From DATDFB01 sp035276475 (GTDB taxonomy: Bacteria; Acidobacteriota; Thermoanaerobaculia; Gp7-AA8): 64,000 nucleotides of DNA. The stretch lies in assembly GCA_035276475.1 (NCBI GenBank), contig DATELQ010000052.1:62001-126000 (forward strand), given 5' to 3'. The stretch's first letter is position 1, and every line of letters begins with the position of its first letter. Shown piece after piece: positions 41,501 through 49,428 of this stretch. A program made the translations under genes and the position numbers. The notes below the pieces were generated by a model. That model was not told the origin of the DNA and searched no databases. It saw only the letters and a program-made list of their open reading frames with translations.

Positions 41501-42142
41501 TCATGCCGCCGCCTGCACGAACGCCCGCAGCTTCGCCGGATCCAGCGCCCCGTTCGTCCTGACGCCGCTGCAGATGTCGAGCGCGAACGGCTGCACGGCC
41601 GCGATCGCGGCGCGCACGTTCTCCGCTCGCAGTCCGCCCGCGAGGAAGACGGGGACGCCGACGCTCTCGCGGATCCGCGCGCTAAGCGTCCAGTCGTGCA
41701 CGCGTCCGGTGCCGCCGAGCTCCTTGACGGCGAGCGACTGGTTGCCGGAGTCGAGCAGCAGCGCGTCGACGTGCGGCGCAACGGCGCGCGCTTCGTCCAC
41801 TGACGCTGCGTCGACGACGTGGATGACCTGCACGATGCGGATTCCCGGCAGCGCGCGGCGGATGTCGGCGTATGCGCCGCGCTCGAGCCGGTCGCAGATC
41901 TGGACGACGTTCGTGCCGCAGCGCCGCTGCTGCGCGACGATCTCCTCCGCGTCCTGACTGCACGTGAGAAGAAACGTCGCGACGGGCGGCGGCACCGCGG
42001 CGGCGATCTCGGCGATGCGCTCCCACGGAATCACGCCCGGCCCGCTCGGCATCTCCGAGACGAGGCCGAGCGCGGACGCGCCGGCGGCAATGGCGAAGCG
42101 CGCTTCGTCGACGGAGGCGATGCAGCAGACTTTGATCCGCAC
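41501..42142 (-). CDS. TrpF-like phosphoribosylanthranilate isomerase
   Basis: The 213-residue TIM barrel has TrpF-like motifs: IKVCCIASVDEARFAIAAGASALGLV at the start (the usual K-I-C-G-I-T becomes KVCCIAS, keeping the catalytic Cys position), LLLDSGNQS (catalytic-type Asp) and VFLAGGLRAENVRAAI with FALDICSGVRTNGALD (usual D-V-S-S-G-V-E). No other trp genes flank it. It may be a genuine TrpF with drifted motifs or a specialised paralogue. The Cys/Asp pair is present, so activity is plausible. Confidence 0.82.
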   Translation of the reverse strand: MRIKVCCIASVDEARFAIAAGASALGLVSEMPSGPGVIPWERIAEIAAAVPPPVATFLLTCSQDAEEIVAQQRRCGTNVVQICDRLERGAYADIRRALPGIRIVQVIHVVDAASVDEARAVAPHVDALLLDSGNQSLAVKELGGTGRVHDWTLSARIRESVGVPVFLAGGLRAENVRAAIAAVQPFALDICSGVRTNGALDPAKLRAFVQAAA

Positions 42143-42155
42143 GCCTCCATCGTAT

Positions 42156-42740
42156 CTACCTTCGCGCCTCCTTCACCGTCCCCATCTTGGCGATGGCGTT
42201 CGCCTTCGCGTTCTTGATCTTCGTCGGCATGACCTTCTGCACGGCGCTCTGGATCTTCTTCACGGGCTTCAGCATCGGGTTCGTCCACATCGTCACCAGC
42301 GTCTCTTTGCGCCCGGTCATGGCGTCGCCGAGCTCGCGGAGCTGCTCGTCGCTCATCAGCCGGCGCGCCTCCGCGAACATCTCCGTTTCCTCTTCGCGGA
42401 CGTGGTGCTCGACCAGCTCGCGCAGCACCTTCGCCTTCGCGGCGAACTCCGGCGACTTCACCGATGACGCCTTCAGCTCCGGCAGGACCATGTCAACGAC
42501 GTGGTGCTCTTCGGTGGCTTCGTAGAAGAGATCTTCCGCGTCGGTGTTCTCCGCGCAGGCCTTGAACGTCGGGTAAAAGAGCTCTTCCTCGAGCTGCGCG
42601 TGGATCTTCAGCTCGCGCTCGATCTCGCCGACGAGGCGCTCGCGCTGGCGGCTGGCGCGGTCGCTCGTTTCGTCGAGCTCGCGCAGCAGGCGCTTCACCG
42701 TCGCGTGATCGGATTTCAGCATCGTGATTGCGTTGGGCAT
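42156..42740 (-). CDS. Hemerythrin HHE-domain protein
   Basis: The 194-residue protein has two helical hairpins with metal-ligand His and Glu residues: ITMLKSDHATVKRLLRELDETSD, ELKIHAQLEEELFYP, EATEEHHVVDMVLPEL and ELVEHHVREEETEMF. This is the di-iron hemerythrin pattern (H...HxxxE...HH...HxxxE). ATG 42740 has a GGAGG Shine-Dalgarno 11 nt upstream. The C-terminal 60 residues are basic and Met/Lys/Ala-rich. It may bind O2 or NO or act in iron/redox stress. No regulator is adjacent. Confidence 0.92.
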   Translation of the reverse strand: MPNAITMLKSDHATVKRLLRELDETSDRASRQRERLVGEIERELKIHAQLEEELFYPTFKACAENTDAEDLFYEATEEHHVVDMVLPELKASSVKSPEFAAKAKVLRELVEHHVREEETEMFAEARRLMSDEQLRELGDAMTGRKETLVTMWTNPMLKPVKKIQSAVQKVMPTKIKNAKANAIAKMGTVKEARR

Positions 42741-42831
42741 GTGCTTTTCCTCCGCGTAGGACATTGCGTCTGCCGTGCCGGATGAAACGTTTTCCCGCCC
42801 CGGCGCACTACTCGGTGACCGGAAAAAATGC

Positions 42832-43374
42832 ATGAAGATAACTTTAAGAGTCTGTTTGCTCCTGCTCGCGTCCGCCGCCGGCGCTCAGCCGTTGAAGATC
42901 GTGGCGGTGTCGGCGCCCGAGGTGCAGTGCGCGTTCAGCCGGAACTGCAAGGTGGCGGTGGAGGACCTGAGCGCGCCGGTGTCGGCGAGCGGGTTCCTGC
43001 AGTCCCGCAACTACAAGGCCGCGGCCGGACTGTACGTTTACGAATACCGCATCGACCTGCGCGATGCCGCCGGCGCGGGCGGCATCCGCACGCTGACGGT
43101 CGAGTTCGGACCGAATGCGCGGTACGACTTCGACGGCCGCGGCAAGGCCGACGTCTTCGTGACGACGCGCGGCAACCTCGGCAAGGTGGGCCTGCAATCA
43201 GCGGTGCGCGACGGCGGCCGCGTGACGTTCACGTTCGACCCGCCCGTGAGCGGCGGCGACAGCACGTTCTTCTTCGGCCTGATGTCGCGCTTCCCCCGCC
43301 ACACCATCACGGCGAGCGCGGCGGGGGCGGGGGGAGCGCCGCTGATGCTCGCGGCGTGGGCACCACAGTATTAA
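42832..43374 (+). CDS. Secreted protein of unknown function
   Basis: The 180-residue protein has a signal peptide (MKITLRVCLLLLASAAGA) and no membrane segment. It contains a pair of Cys residues in VQCAFSRNCKVAVEDLSAPV and strand-rich parts (YVYEYRIDLRDAAGAGGIRTLTVEFGP, split; GRVTFTFDPPVSGGDSTFFFGLMS). It resembles an all-beta periplasmic domain with no named family. It may be a choice-of-anchor-like or PEP-CTERM-adjacent secreted protein, but no sorting signal is present. Confidence 0.72.
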   Translation: MKITLRVCLLLLASAAGAQPLKIVAVSAPEVQCAFSRNCKVAVEDLSAPVSASGFLQSRNYKAAAGLYVYEYRIDLRDAAGAGGIRTLTVEFGPNARYDFDGRGKADVFVTTRGNLGKVGLQSAVRDGGRVTFTFDPPVSGGDSTFFFGLMSRFPRHTITASAAGAGGAPLMLAAWAPQY

Positions 43375-43390
43375 AGGTTGGAATCCCCGC

Positions 43391-43420
43391 TTGACCCCAG
43401 GAGTTACGTCGTCGTATCTT
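43391..43420 (+). promoter_or_regulatory. Probable sigma70-type promoter for tRNA-Glu
   Basis: TTGACC at 43391-43396 is followed by 18 nt and TATCTT at 43415-43420. Transcription would start near 43427, about 10 nt before the tRNA, in the gap after the preceding stop. The match is by eye. Confidence 0.45.
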
Positions 43421-43436
43421 CCGCAGCCCCCCGCAC

Positions 43437-43512
43437 GGCGCATTCGTCTAGGGGTCCAGGACGCCGCCCTCTCACGGCGGTAACACGGGTTCGAATCCCG
43501 TATGCGCTACCA
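43437..43512 (+). tRNA. tRNA-Glu (CTC anticodon)
   Basis: The 76-nt cloverleaf begins GGCGCAT, pairing with ATGCGCT at the 3' end (first pair G-U), followed by discriminator A and an encoded CCA. The anticodon stem CCGCC/GGCGG encloses CTCTCAC, so the anticodon is CTC and decodes GAG. The T arm is ACGGG-TTCGAAT-CCCGT. All arms are intact and no intron is present. Confidence 0.95.
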
Positions 43513-43590
43513 ACGTCCTCCCGCTAAAACCCCACCAGAACGCTCCAATTCATCAAGACCGCCCCCCGGCCAACCGCGCACACTGTGCGC

Positions 43591-45324
43591 ATGACCATGA
43601 ATCACCCGTTCCTGCGCCTCGCCGTCTCGATGGCCATCGCCTTTGCCGCGCTCACGGCTGCGGCCGCGCCTTCCGATCCATCCTCGCCCGACGCCCTGCT
43701 CGGACTGTGGAAAGCGAAGCGATGGTTCGAGCCGCGCGCGCCGGGGACGTTGATCATTCAGCGCAACGGCACTGCGTACACCGCCGACATCGCCGGCCGC
43801 GTCATCCCCGTCACGGCCAACGGATCCGAGCTTTCCTTTCGGTTTCCGGACGGCAGGAGGTCGTTTCGCGGCAAGCTCGCGCCGGGAGTCATTCGAGGTT
43901 TCTGGTACGAGCCGAGTGCCTTCCCGGTGCAGCTGCGTGCCGCCGGGCCGAATCGTTGGATCGGAGCGGTGGAGACCTACGAGCGCACCTTCACGTTGTA
44001 TCTCCTGGTGCGGAAGCGGCCGGACGGAACGCTCGCCGCGATGCTCGATAACCCGGAACGCGACTGGGCCGCGCGGCTCGGCGTCGAGAGCCTCGTTCGC
44101 GAGGGCAGCGCCGTCAAGCTGATGGGAAAGCAGCCCGTCGTCACCGGCGCGTACGACGCCGAGAACGACAGGATCTCCCTCCCCTTCCCCGGCAACGGCG
44201 GCACATACGACTTCAGCCGCGAGGGTGACGAGAGCGACTTCTACGAACGGGGAAAGAACCCTGCCCGCTACGTCTACCGCCGGCCTCCCGCGCTCGACGA
44301 CGGCTGGGCCACGCAGTCGCCGGACGATGCCGGAATCGATCGCGCGGGCCTCGAGGCCATGATTCAGATGTTGATCGACCGGCCGATGGACTCCATCGAC
44401 GTGCCGGTCGTCGATGCTCTCCTCATCGCCCGGCACGGGAAGCTCGTCCTGGAGGAGTACTTCCGCGGCGAGCACCGCGAGAAACTCCACGACACGCGCT
44501 CGGCGTCGAAGAGCCTCGTCTCCGTCGTCGCCGGCGCGGCCATGCATGCCGGCGTGCCCCTCAAGCTCTCCTCCCCCGTCTACAAGGTCATGAACGGCGG
44601 GACCTTCCCGCCCGGCCTCGAGCCTCGCAAACGGGCCATGACCTTCGAGCACCTTCTGACCATGACCTCCGGAACGGCGTGCGACGACTGGGACGACAAC
44701 ACGCCGTACAACGAGGACGCGATGTGGGACAACCAGAAGAACGACTCCGATTTTTATCGTTGGGCGCTGAACCTTCCGATGGCCAGAAATCCGGGAGAGA
44801 AAACCGTCTATTGCTCGGCCGGCGCCAATCTCGCGCTGGGCATGGTCGGCCGGGCCGCGGGAGAGTCGCCGGTCGATCTCTTCGACCGCCTCGTCGCCCG
44901 ACCGCTGCACATCAATCATTACCTTTGGGGAGCGAACGTCGGCGGCCAGCCGTACGGCGGCGGCGGCGCGCGCTTTCGGGCCCGCGACTTCCTCAAATTC
45001 GGCCAGCTCATGCTCGACGGCGGCACGTGGAAGGGACACCGGATTCTTAGCAGCGACTTCGCCAAGCGCGCTACGTCGCCGCTCTATCCGTTCGACCGTT
45101 TTCGCTACGGATATCTATGGTGGAGCCTCGAGTATCCGTACAAGGACCACAGCGTGCGCGCCTTTTATGCCGGCGGGCTGGGAGGACAGGAGGTCGTGGC
45201 GATCCCGGAGCTCGACATGGTCATCGCCACGTTCGGCTCCAACTACGTCTCCGCCGGGAACTACTACGTGCTTCGCGAAGTCATCCCCAACTATGTGTTG
45301 CCCGCGGTCCGTCAGGGCCGTTGA
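43591..45324 (+). CDS. Secreted serine hydrolase of the beta-lactamase/class C family
   Basis: The 577-residue protein has a signal peptide (about 30 residues) and an N-terminal beta-rich domain of about 210 residues with WKAKRWFEPRAPGTLIIQRNG and YTADIAGRVIPV. It is followed by the beta-lactamase-fold hydrolase: SxxK in RSASKSLVSV (near residue 305), YCSAGAN (the Y-x-N triad variant) and GYLWWSLEYPYKDHSVRAFYAGGLGGQEV, split. The fold covers class C beta-lactamases, penicillin-binding proteins and esterases; an esterase or D-peptidase is the safest reading. The N-terminal extra domain is unusual for the family. ATG 43591 is preferred over GTG 43585. Confidence 0.88.
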   Translation: MTMNHPFLRLAVSMAIAFAALTAAAAPSDPSSPDALLGLWKAKRWFEPRAPGTLIIQRNGTAYTADIAGRVIPVTANGSELSFRFPDGRRSFRGKLAPGVIRGFWYEPSAFPVQLRAAGPNRWIGAVETYERTFTLYLLVRKRPDGTLAAMLDNPERDWAARLGVESLVREGSAVKLMGKQPVVTGAYDAENDRISLPFPGNGGTYDFSREGDESDFYERGKNPARYVYRRPPALDDGWATQSPDDAGIDRAGLEAMIQMLIDRPMDSIDVPVVDALLIARHGKLVLEEYFRGEHREKLHDTRSASKSLVSVVAGAAMHAGVPLKLSSPVYKVMNGGTFPPGLEPRKRAMTFEHLLTMTSGTACDDWDDNTPYNEDAMWDNQKNDSDFYRWALNLPMARNPGEKTVYCSAGANLALGMVGRAAGESPVDLFDRLVARPLHINHYLWGANVGGQPYGGGGARFRARDFLKFGQLMLDGGTWKGHRILSSDFAKRATSPLYPFDRFRYGYLWWSLEYPYKDHSVRAFYAGGLGGQEVVAIPELDMVIATFGSNYVSAGNYYVLREVIPNYVLPAVRQGR

Positions 45325-47531
45325 AGCGACTCCGCTTCCGCCAAACGCTGGCGGAGCGCTCTGGCCTTGGAGGGGTTGAGCGTGATGGCGCGCCGGAACA
45401 GGCGCGCCGCGCGATCGAAGGCCAGCGCTGCGGCCGCGTTCTCCGCAGCGCGCTCGACGTAAACCGCCGCGCGATCGGGCAGGCCCGCTGCGAGGAGATG
45501 ATCGGCCAGGAGCTCGGCGTCGGCCTCGAACTTCTCGAGCGCGCTCGCCAGTTGCGCATGGCGCTGGCGCAACTCGTCTTCGTTGAGCATCGACAGCGCC
45601 GCCTCGGCGATGCGATCGTGATACGGCTCGACCGTCTCTCCGTGCGCCGTCTCTCTCCCGCGAATCAGATTCTGCGCGGCCAGCGTCGTGAGCGTCTTCT
45701 CGAACTCACCGCCGCTGAGCGCGCGATGAAGAGGGGCGCGAAGAATCGGACGTCCGTGCACGGCGATCATCTGCAGCAGGCCGAGCGCGGCGGGAGGGAG
45801 GCTCCGCAACCTCACCTGCAGCACCTCGATGATCGTGGCGTCGTGGCGAAGGACGGTCGGCCCCGCCATCGTGAAGGCGCGGACCACTTCGCCGATGAAG
45901 AGCGGACTGCCGCCCGACTCGCCGGCGATGATGGCCGCCACCTCGGCGGGATCGTTGACGCTGTCGCCGAGAAGCTCCAACGCCAGCTCGCGCGACTCTT
46001 CCGGGGTGAGAGGATCGAGGATCAGATCGCGGCTCGGGACGCGCTCGCGGAACGCGCGAACGACCGGACTCTCCGCCGCATCCGAACGATAGGCGGCGAT
46101 GAAGAGGAGCGGCGGCGCATCGGGCGGACGCAGCACCTCGTCGAGCAGCTCCGCGCTGTCGACGTCGCCCCACTGCAAGTCGTCGATGAACAGAACGAGC
46201 TTGGCGCGCTCGGCGAGCCGATGCAGCAGCTCGCGCATGGCGGCGAAGGCGCGTTGTCGCAGGTCGTGCTGGCTGGCGTCGAGATCGGGCACGATGCGGC
46301 GGCGCATCCGCATCAGATCGCCGAGGTCGCGAAGGATCGGAAAGAGCTGTTCCGCCGGAGCGAAGTCGCGCGGGAGGAGCGCGTCGATGTCTCCGAGCTC
46401 CAGCCTCGACGTGTAGCGATGCAGCGCATCGACGAGACTGTCGACGCCTTTGTAGGGCACGGACTCGCGCTGGTAGCAGCGCCCGGTGAGAACGAGGAGC
46501 TCGGGCACCTCGTCGCGCTTCTCTTCGAGGAATGCGCGGACGAGCGCGCTCTTTCCGGCGCCGGAATCCCCCTGGACGCAGATCGTGGTCTGCGCGCCGT
46601 CGACCGCGGCTGCGAATGCATCGCGCAAGGCACGCAGATGCCGCTCGCGGCCGACGAGGAGCGCCGAGCCGCGCGACGCAAAGGAAATCCGCGGCGGCGC
46701 AGACTCGCCGAGGCGCCGAAGGATCTCGTCGGCGGACGGACGAGCGGCAGGATCGAGGCGCAGGAGATCGCGGCAGAGATCATCGAACTCCGGCGGGACG
46801 CTCGGCACGATCGTGCTCGGCGGCGGAACGTCCCCGGCGCGCTTCGCGTCGAGGATCTCCACATACGAGCCGTGAAACGGAACGCGGCCGGTCAGCGCCT
46901 CGTAGAGGATGATCCCGACCGCGTACCAGTCGCTGGCAGGGCCGAGCCGCGCGCCTTCACTCTGTTCGGGCGACATGTAGGCCGGCGTGCCCGACGTGCC
47001 GAGCGTGCTCGTTACGGGTGAGAGGAGGCTCGTGTCGAGCACGAGCCCGAAGTCGAGGAGAACGACGCGGTGGTCGTCGGCGCCGACGAGCACGTTCGAG
47101 GGCTTGATGTCGCGGTGCAGCTTGCCGGCGCCGTGCAGCGCTGCGAGGCCGGTGGCGAGCTGCGGCAGCGCGCGCGCGAGACGGCTCGTGTCGGCCGCCT
47201 GCCTCTCTTCCTCGCCTGCAGACGCGAACGGCGTACCGCGAACGTAGTCGATGAAGTTTCCGCCGCGGATCAACTCCATCGAGACGAACCATTGGTCTCC
47301 CTCGGAGACGAGGTCGTAGAGCCGCACCAGGTTGCGCTCGGCCATGTCGCTGAGCGACCGGAACTCGCGCTTGAAGCGATACAGCGCGTCGGGCGTGGCT
47401 TGCCGCAGCGCCTTGAGGGCGACGACGTTGTTCCGGACACGGTCGAAGACTTCGTAGACGATGCCGAAGCTGCCGGATCCGATCCGACGCCGAACGTAGT
47501 ACCGGTTGCCGATCGTGTCGCCCGGATTCAT
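45312..47531 (-). CDS. Ser/Thr kinase fused to an AAA ATPase
   Basis: The 739-residue protein has a Hanks kinase (G-loop IGSGSFG, ATP-Lys in VVALKALR, HRDIKPSN, LDFGLV, SPEQSEG and the C-lobe) in residues 1-275. An AAA-type STAND module follows: Walker A QGDSGAGKSALV (near 325), Walker B LVLFIDDLQW (near 450) and sensor-type LLFIAAYRSD. The C-terminus is helical, TPR-like (AERLFRRAITLNPSKARALRQRL) and ends abruptly. Related kinase-AAA proteins usually continue for several hundred more residues, so this may be a shortened form. Its 3' end overlaps the serine-hydrolase gene by 13 nt. Confidence 0.9.
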   Translation of the reverse strand: MNPGDTIGNRYYVRRRIGSGSFGIVYEVFDRVRNNVVALKALRQATPDALYRFKREFRSLSDMAERNLVRLYDLVSEGDQWFVSMELIRGGNFIDYVRGTPFASAGEEERQAADTSRLARALPQLATGLAALHGAGKLHRDIKPSNVLVGADDHRVVLLDFGLVLDTSLLSPVTSTLGTSGTPAYMSPEQSEGARLGPASDWYAVGIILYEALTGRVPFHGSYVEILDAKRAGDVPPPSTIVPSVPPEFDDLCRDLLRLDPAARPSADEILRRLGESAPPRISFASRGSALLVGRERHLRALRDAFAAAVDGAQTTICVQGDSGAGKSALVRAFLEEKRDEVPELLVLTGRCYQRESVPYKGVDSLVDALHRYTSRLELGDIDALLPRDFAPAEQLFPILRDLGDLMRMRRRIVPDLDASQHDLRQRAFAAMRELLHRLAERAKLVLFIDDLQWGDVDSAELLDEVLRPPDAPPLLFIAAYRSDAAESPVVRAFRERVPSRDLILDPLTPEESRELALELLGDSVNDPAEVAAIIAGESGGSPLFIGEVVRAFTMAGPTVLRHDATIIEVLQVRLRSLPPAALGLLQMIAVHGRPILRAPLHRALSGGEFEKTLTTLAAQNLIRGRETAHGETVEPYHDRIAEAALSMLNEDELRQRHAQLASALEKFEADAELLADHLLAAGLPDRAAVYVERAAENAAAALAFDRAARLFRRAITLNPSKARALRQRLAEAESLQRP

Positions 47532-47693
47532 GGACCCGCATGATCATAGAGCGTTCCGGCGGCCCCGGGGTGGCCTCACGTAGCCCGCATTTGCCCGGCC
47601 GCTTCTGACCCACCAACACAACTTGACCCGCCAATTTGCCCAACGAATGACCCTTTTCGCTGTCGCTCGTGCGTAGTTTCAATCACTTAGCTC

Positions 47694-47740
47694 TTGGCCG
47701 GATCGTTGCTCTTAGCCGTCGCGAATTTCTTTCCGGCCAA
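47694..47740. promoter_or_regulatory. Inverted repeat in a divergent upstream region
   Basis: The 235-nt gap between the kinase start (47531) and the secreted protein start (47767) contains a perfect 9-bp inverted repeat TTGGCCGGA (47694-47702) and TCCGGCCAA (47732-47740), 27 nt before the ATG. It could be a regulator-binding site or a leader hairpin. No consensus promoter was found by eye and nothing else is visible in the gap. Confidence 0.35.
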
Positions 47741-47766
47741 ACTCCATCAAGCGAAATGAGGGGCGA

Positions 47767-49371
47767 ATGAAAAAAGGATTTCTATTCAGTTTGATTGTTG
47801 CGCTCTGCGCGCTCCCCGTTCTCGCCGATCCGGGCAACGGCAACGCTTACGGACATTCCAAAGTCGATCAATCAACCAAAAACGACCGGTCGCCGAACCT
47901 GCGCGACATCAAGCCGATTCCGCCCGAGGGCGGCCCGGCGCGCGAGAAATTCGAGCCGAAGAAGGTCAACAAGGGCGACGGACTGCCGCCCGATGCGAAC
48001 GATCCGGCGATCCAGAGCGGCGTGACTAAGCAGTCACCCGCGGCCCTCGGCTCGTTCGAAGGCGTCGGCCTCGGCAACTACGGCGTCAACGCCGCACCTC
48101 CCGACACCAATGGCGCCATCGGCCGCGCGTACACCGACGGCACCGGCACCCACCAGTGGTATGTCCAGTGGGTCAATGAGGCGTTCGCGGTGTTCAACGC
48201 CCAGACCGGCGCCATCGCCTACGGACCGGCGAACGGCAACACGATCTGGAGCGGCTTCGGCGGACCGTGTCAGACCATGAACGACGGCGACCCGATCGTG
48301 CAGTACGACAAGATCCACGACCGCTGGGTCTTCACGCAGTTCGCGGTGAGCGCGCAGCCGTATACGCAGTGCGTGGCCGTCTCCACCGGACCCGATCCCA
48401 CCGGCAGCTACAACCGCTACTCCTTCTCGTACGGCAACCAGTTCAACGACTATCCGAAGCTGGGTGTGTGGCCGGACGCCTACTACATCACCTACAACAT
48501 GTTCGCGAACGGCGCGACCTTCAGCGGCGGCTGGGTGTGCGCGTGGGACTCGGCGAAGATGCTGGCCGGCCAGCCCGCCACGCAGCAGTGCTTCAACACC
48601 GGCACCGCGCACGGCGGCGAGCTCCCCTCCGACTTCGACGGCACGGCGCTTCCGCCCGCGGGCGAGCCGAATTACGTCGTCGAGTTCGCGACCAACAGTC
48701 TCAACATCTGGAAGTTCCACGTCGACTGGGTGAACACCGCGAACACGACCCTCACCGGCCCGACCAACATCGCGGTCTCCGCCTTCAGCCCGGCTTGCGC
48801 CGGCGGCACGTGCGTGACGCAGTCGGGCACGAGCCAGCTGCTCGACTCCCTGGCCGACCGCATGATGTACCGCTTCGCCTACCGCAACTTCGGCACATAC
48901 GCGTCGATGGTCGTCAATCACTCCGTGAAGACCGGCACGAACAAAAAGAACCAGGGCAGCGGCGTGCGCTGGTACGAGTTGCGCGTCAATGGCGGCAACG
49001 TCAGCGTGTTCCAGCAGTCGACGTTCTCGCCCGACTCGTCGACGTACCGCTGGATGGGCAGCGCCGCGATGGACAAGATGGGCAACATCGTCCTCGGCTA
49101 CAGCAAGTCGAGCAGCTCGATGAACCCCTCGATCTTCTACACGATGCGCAACGCCACCGATCCGATCAACACCATGCAGCCGGAGGCGTCGATCTTCGGC
49201 GGCACCGGCTCGCAGCTCAGGAACCTCAACCGCTGGGGCGACTACGCCTCGCTGAGCGTCGACCCGACCGACGACTGCACGATGTACTTCACCACCGAGT
49301 ACCTCGCCGCGAACGGCACGTTCAACTGGCACACGCGCGTCGGCAAGCTCAAAGCCGGCAACTGCAACTAA
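47767..49371 (+). CDS. Secreted beta-propeller-like protein (BNR/sialidase-type repeats)
   Basis: The 534-residue protein has a signal peptide (MKKGFLFSLIVALCALPVLA) and a 60-residue charged linker with KPIPPEGGPAREKFEPKK. The mature part is Trp/Tyr/Asn-rich and beta-strand-like, with repeated motifs such as WYVQWVNEAFAVFNAQTGAI, DGDPIVQYDKIHDRWVFTQFA, YRWMGSAAMDKMGNIVLGYS and NRWGDYASLSVDPTDDCTMYFTTEYL. Such Ser/Asp/Trp repeats resemble BNR/Asp-box sialidase-like propellers. Cys pairs are present. It is followed by a strong terminator, so it is probably a single-gene transcript. Confidence 0.82.
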   Translation: MKKGFLFSLIVALCALPVLADPGNGNAYGHSKVDQSTKNDRSPNLRDIKPIPPEGGPAREKFEPKKVNKGDGLPPDANDPAIQSGVTKQSPAALGSFEGVGLGNYGVNAAPPDTNGAIGRAYTDGTGTHQWYVQWVNEAFAVFNAQTGAIAYGPANGNTIWSGFGGPCQTMNDGDPIVQYDKIHDRWVFTQFAVSAQPYTQCVAVSTGPDPTGSYNRYSFSYGNQFNDYPKLGVWPDAYYITYNMFANGATFSGGWVCAWDSAKMLAGQPATQQCFNTGTAHGGELPSDFDGTALPPAGEPNYVVEFATNSLNIWKFHVDWVNTANTTLTGPTNIAVSAFSPACAGGTCVTQSGTSQLLDSLADRMMYRFAYRNFGTYASMVVNHSVKTGTNKKNQGSGVRWYELRVNGGNVSVFQQSTFSPDSSTYRWMGSAAMDKMGNIVLGYSKSSSSMNPSIFYTMRNATDPINTMQPEASIFGGTGSQLRNLNRWGDYASLSVDPTDDCTMYFTTEYLAANGTFNWHTRVGKLKAGNCN

Positions 49372-49393
49372 ATGAATCTCATAGTCATCGATG

Positions 49394-49420
49394 AAAGGCG
49401 TCCTTCGGGACGCCTTTTTT
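49394..49420 (+). terminator. Rho-independent terminator
   Basis: A 10-bp stem AAAGGCGTCC / GGACGCCTTT encloses a stable TTCG tetraloop (49404-49407) and is followed by T's to 49420. It lies 23 nt after the stop of the secreted propeller-like protein. The opposite strand reads the same stem followed by TTTC, so it may also stop the DUF4062 gene that ends at 49429. Confidence 0.92.
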
Positions 49421-49428
49421 GATTCGTT

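Noticed and set aside
47532..47766. A standard promoter in the divergent gap
   Set aside because: No -35/-10 pair with normal spacing was found. Only the inverted repeat is reported.
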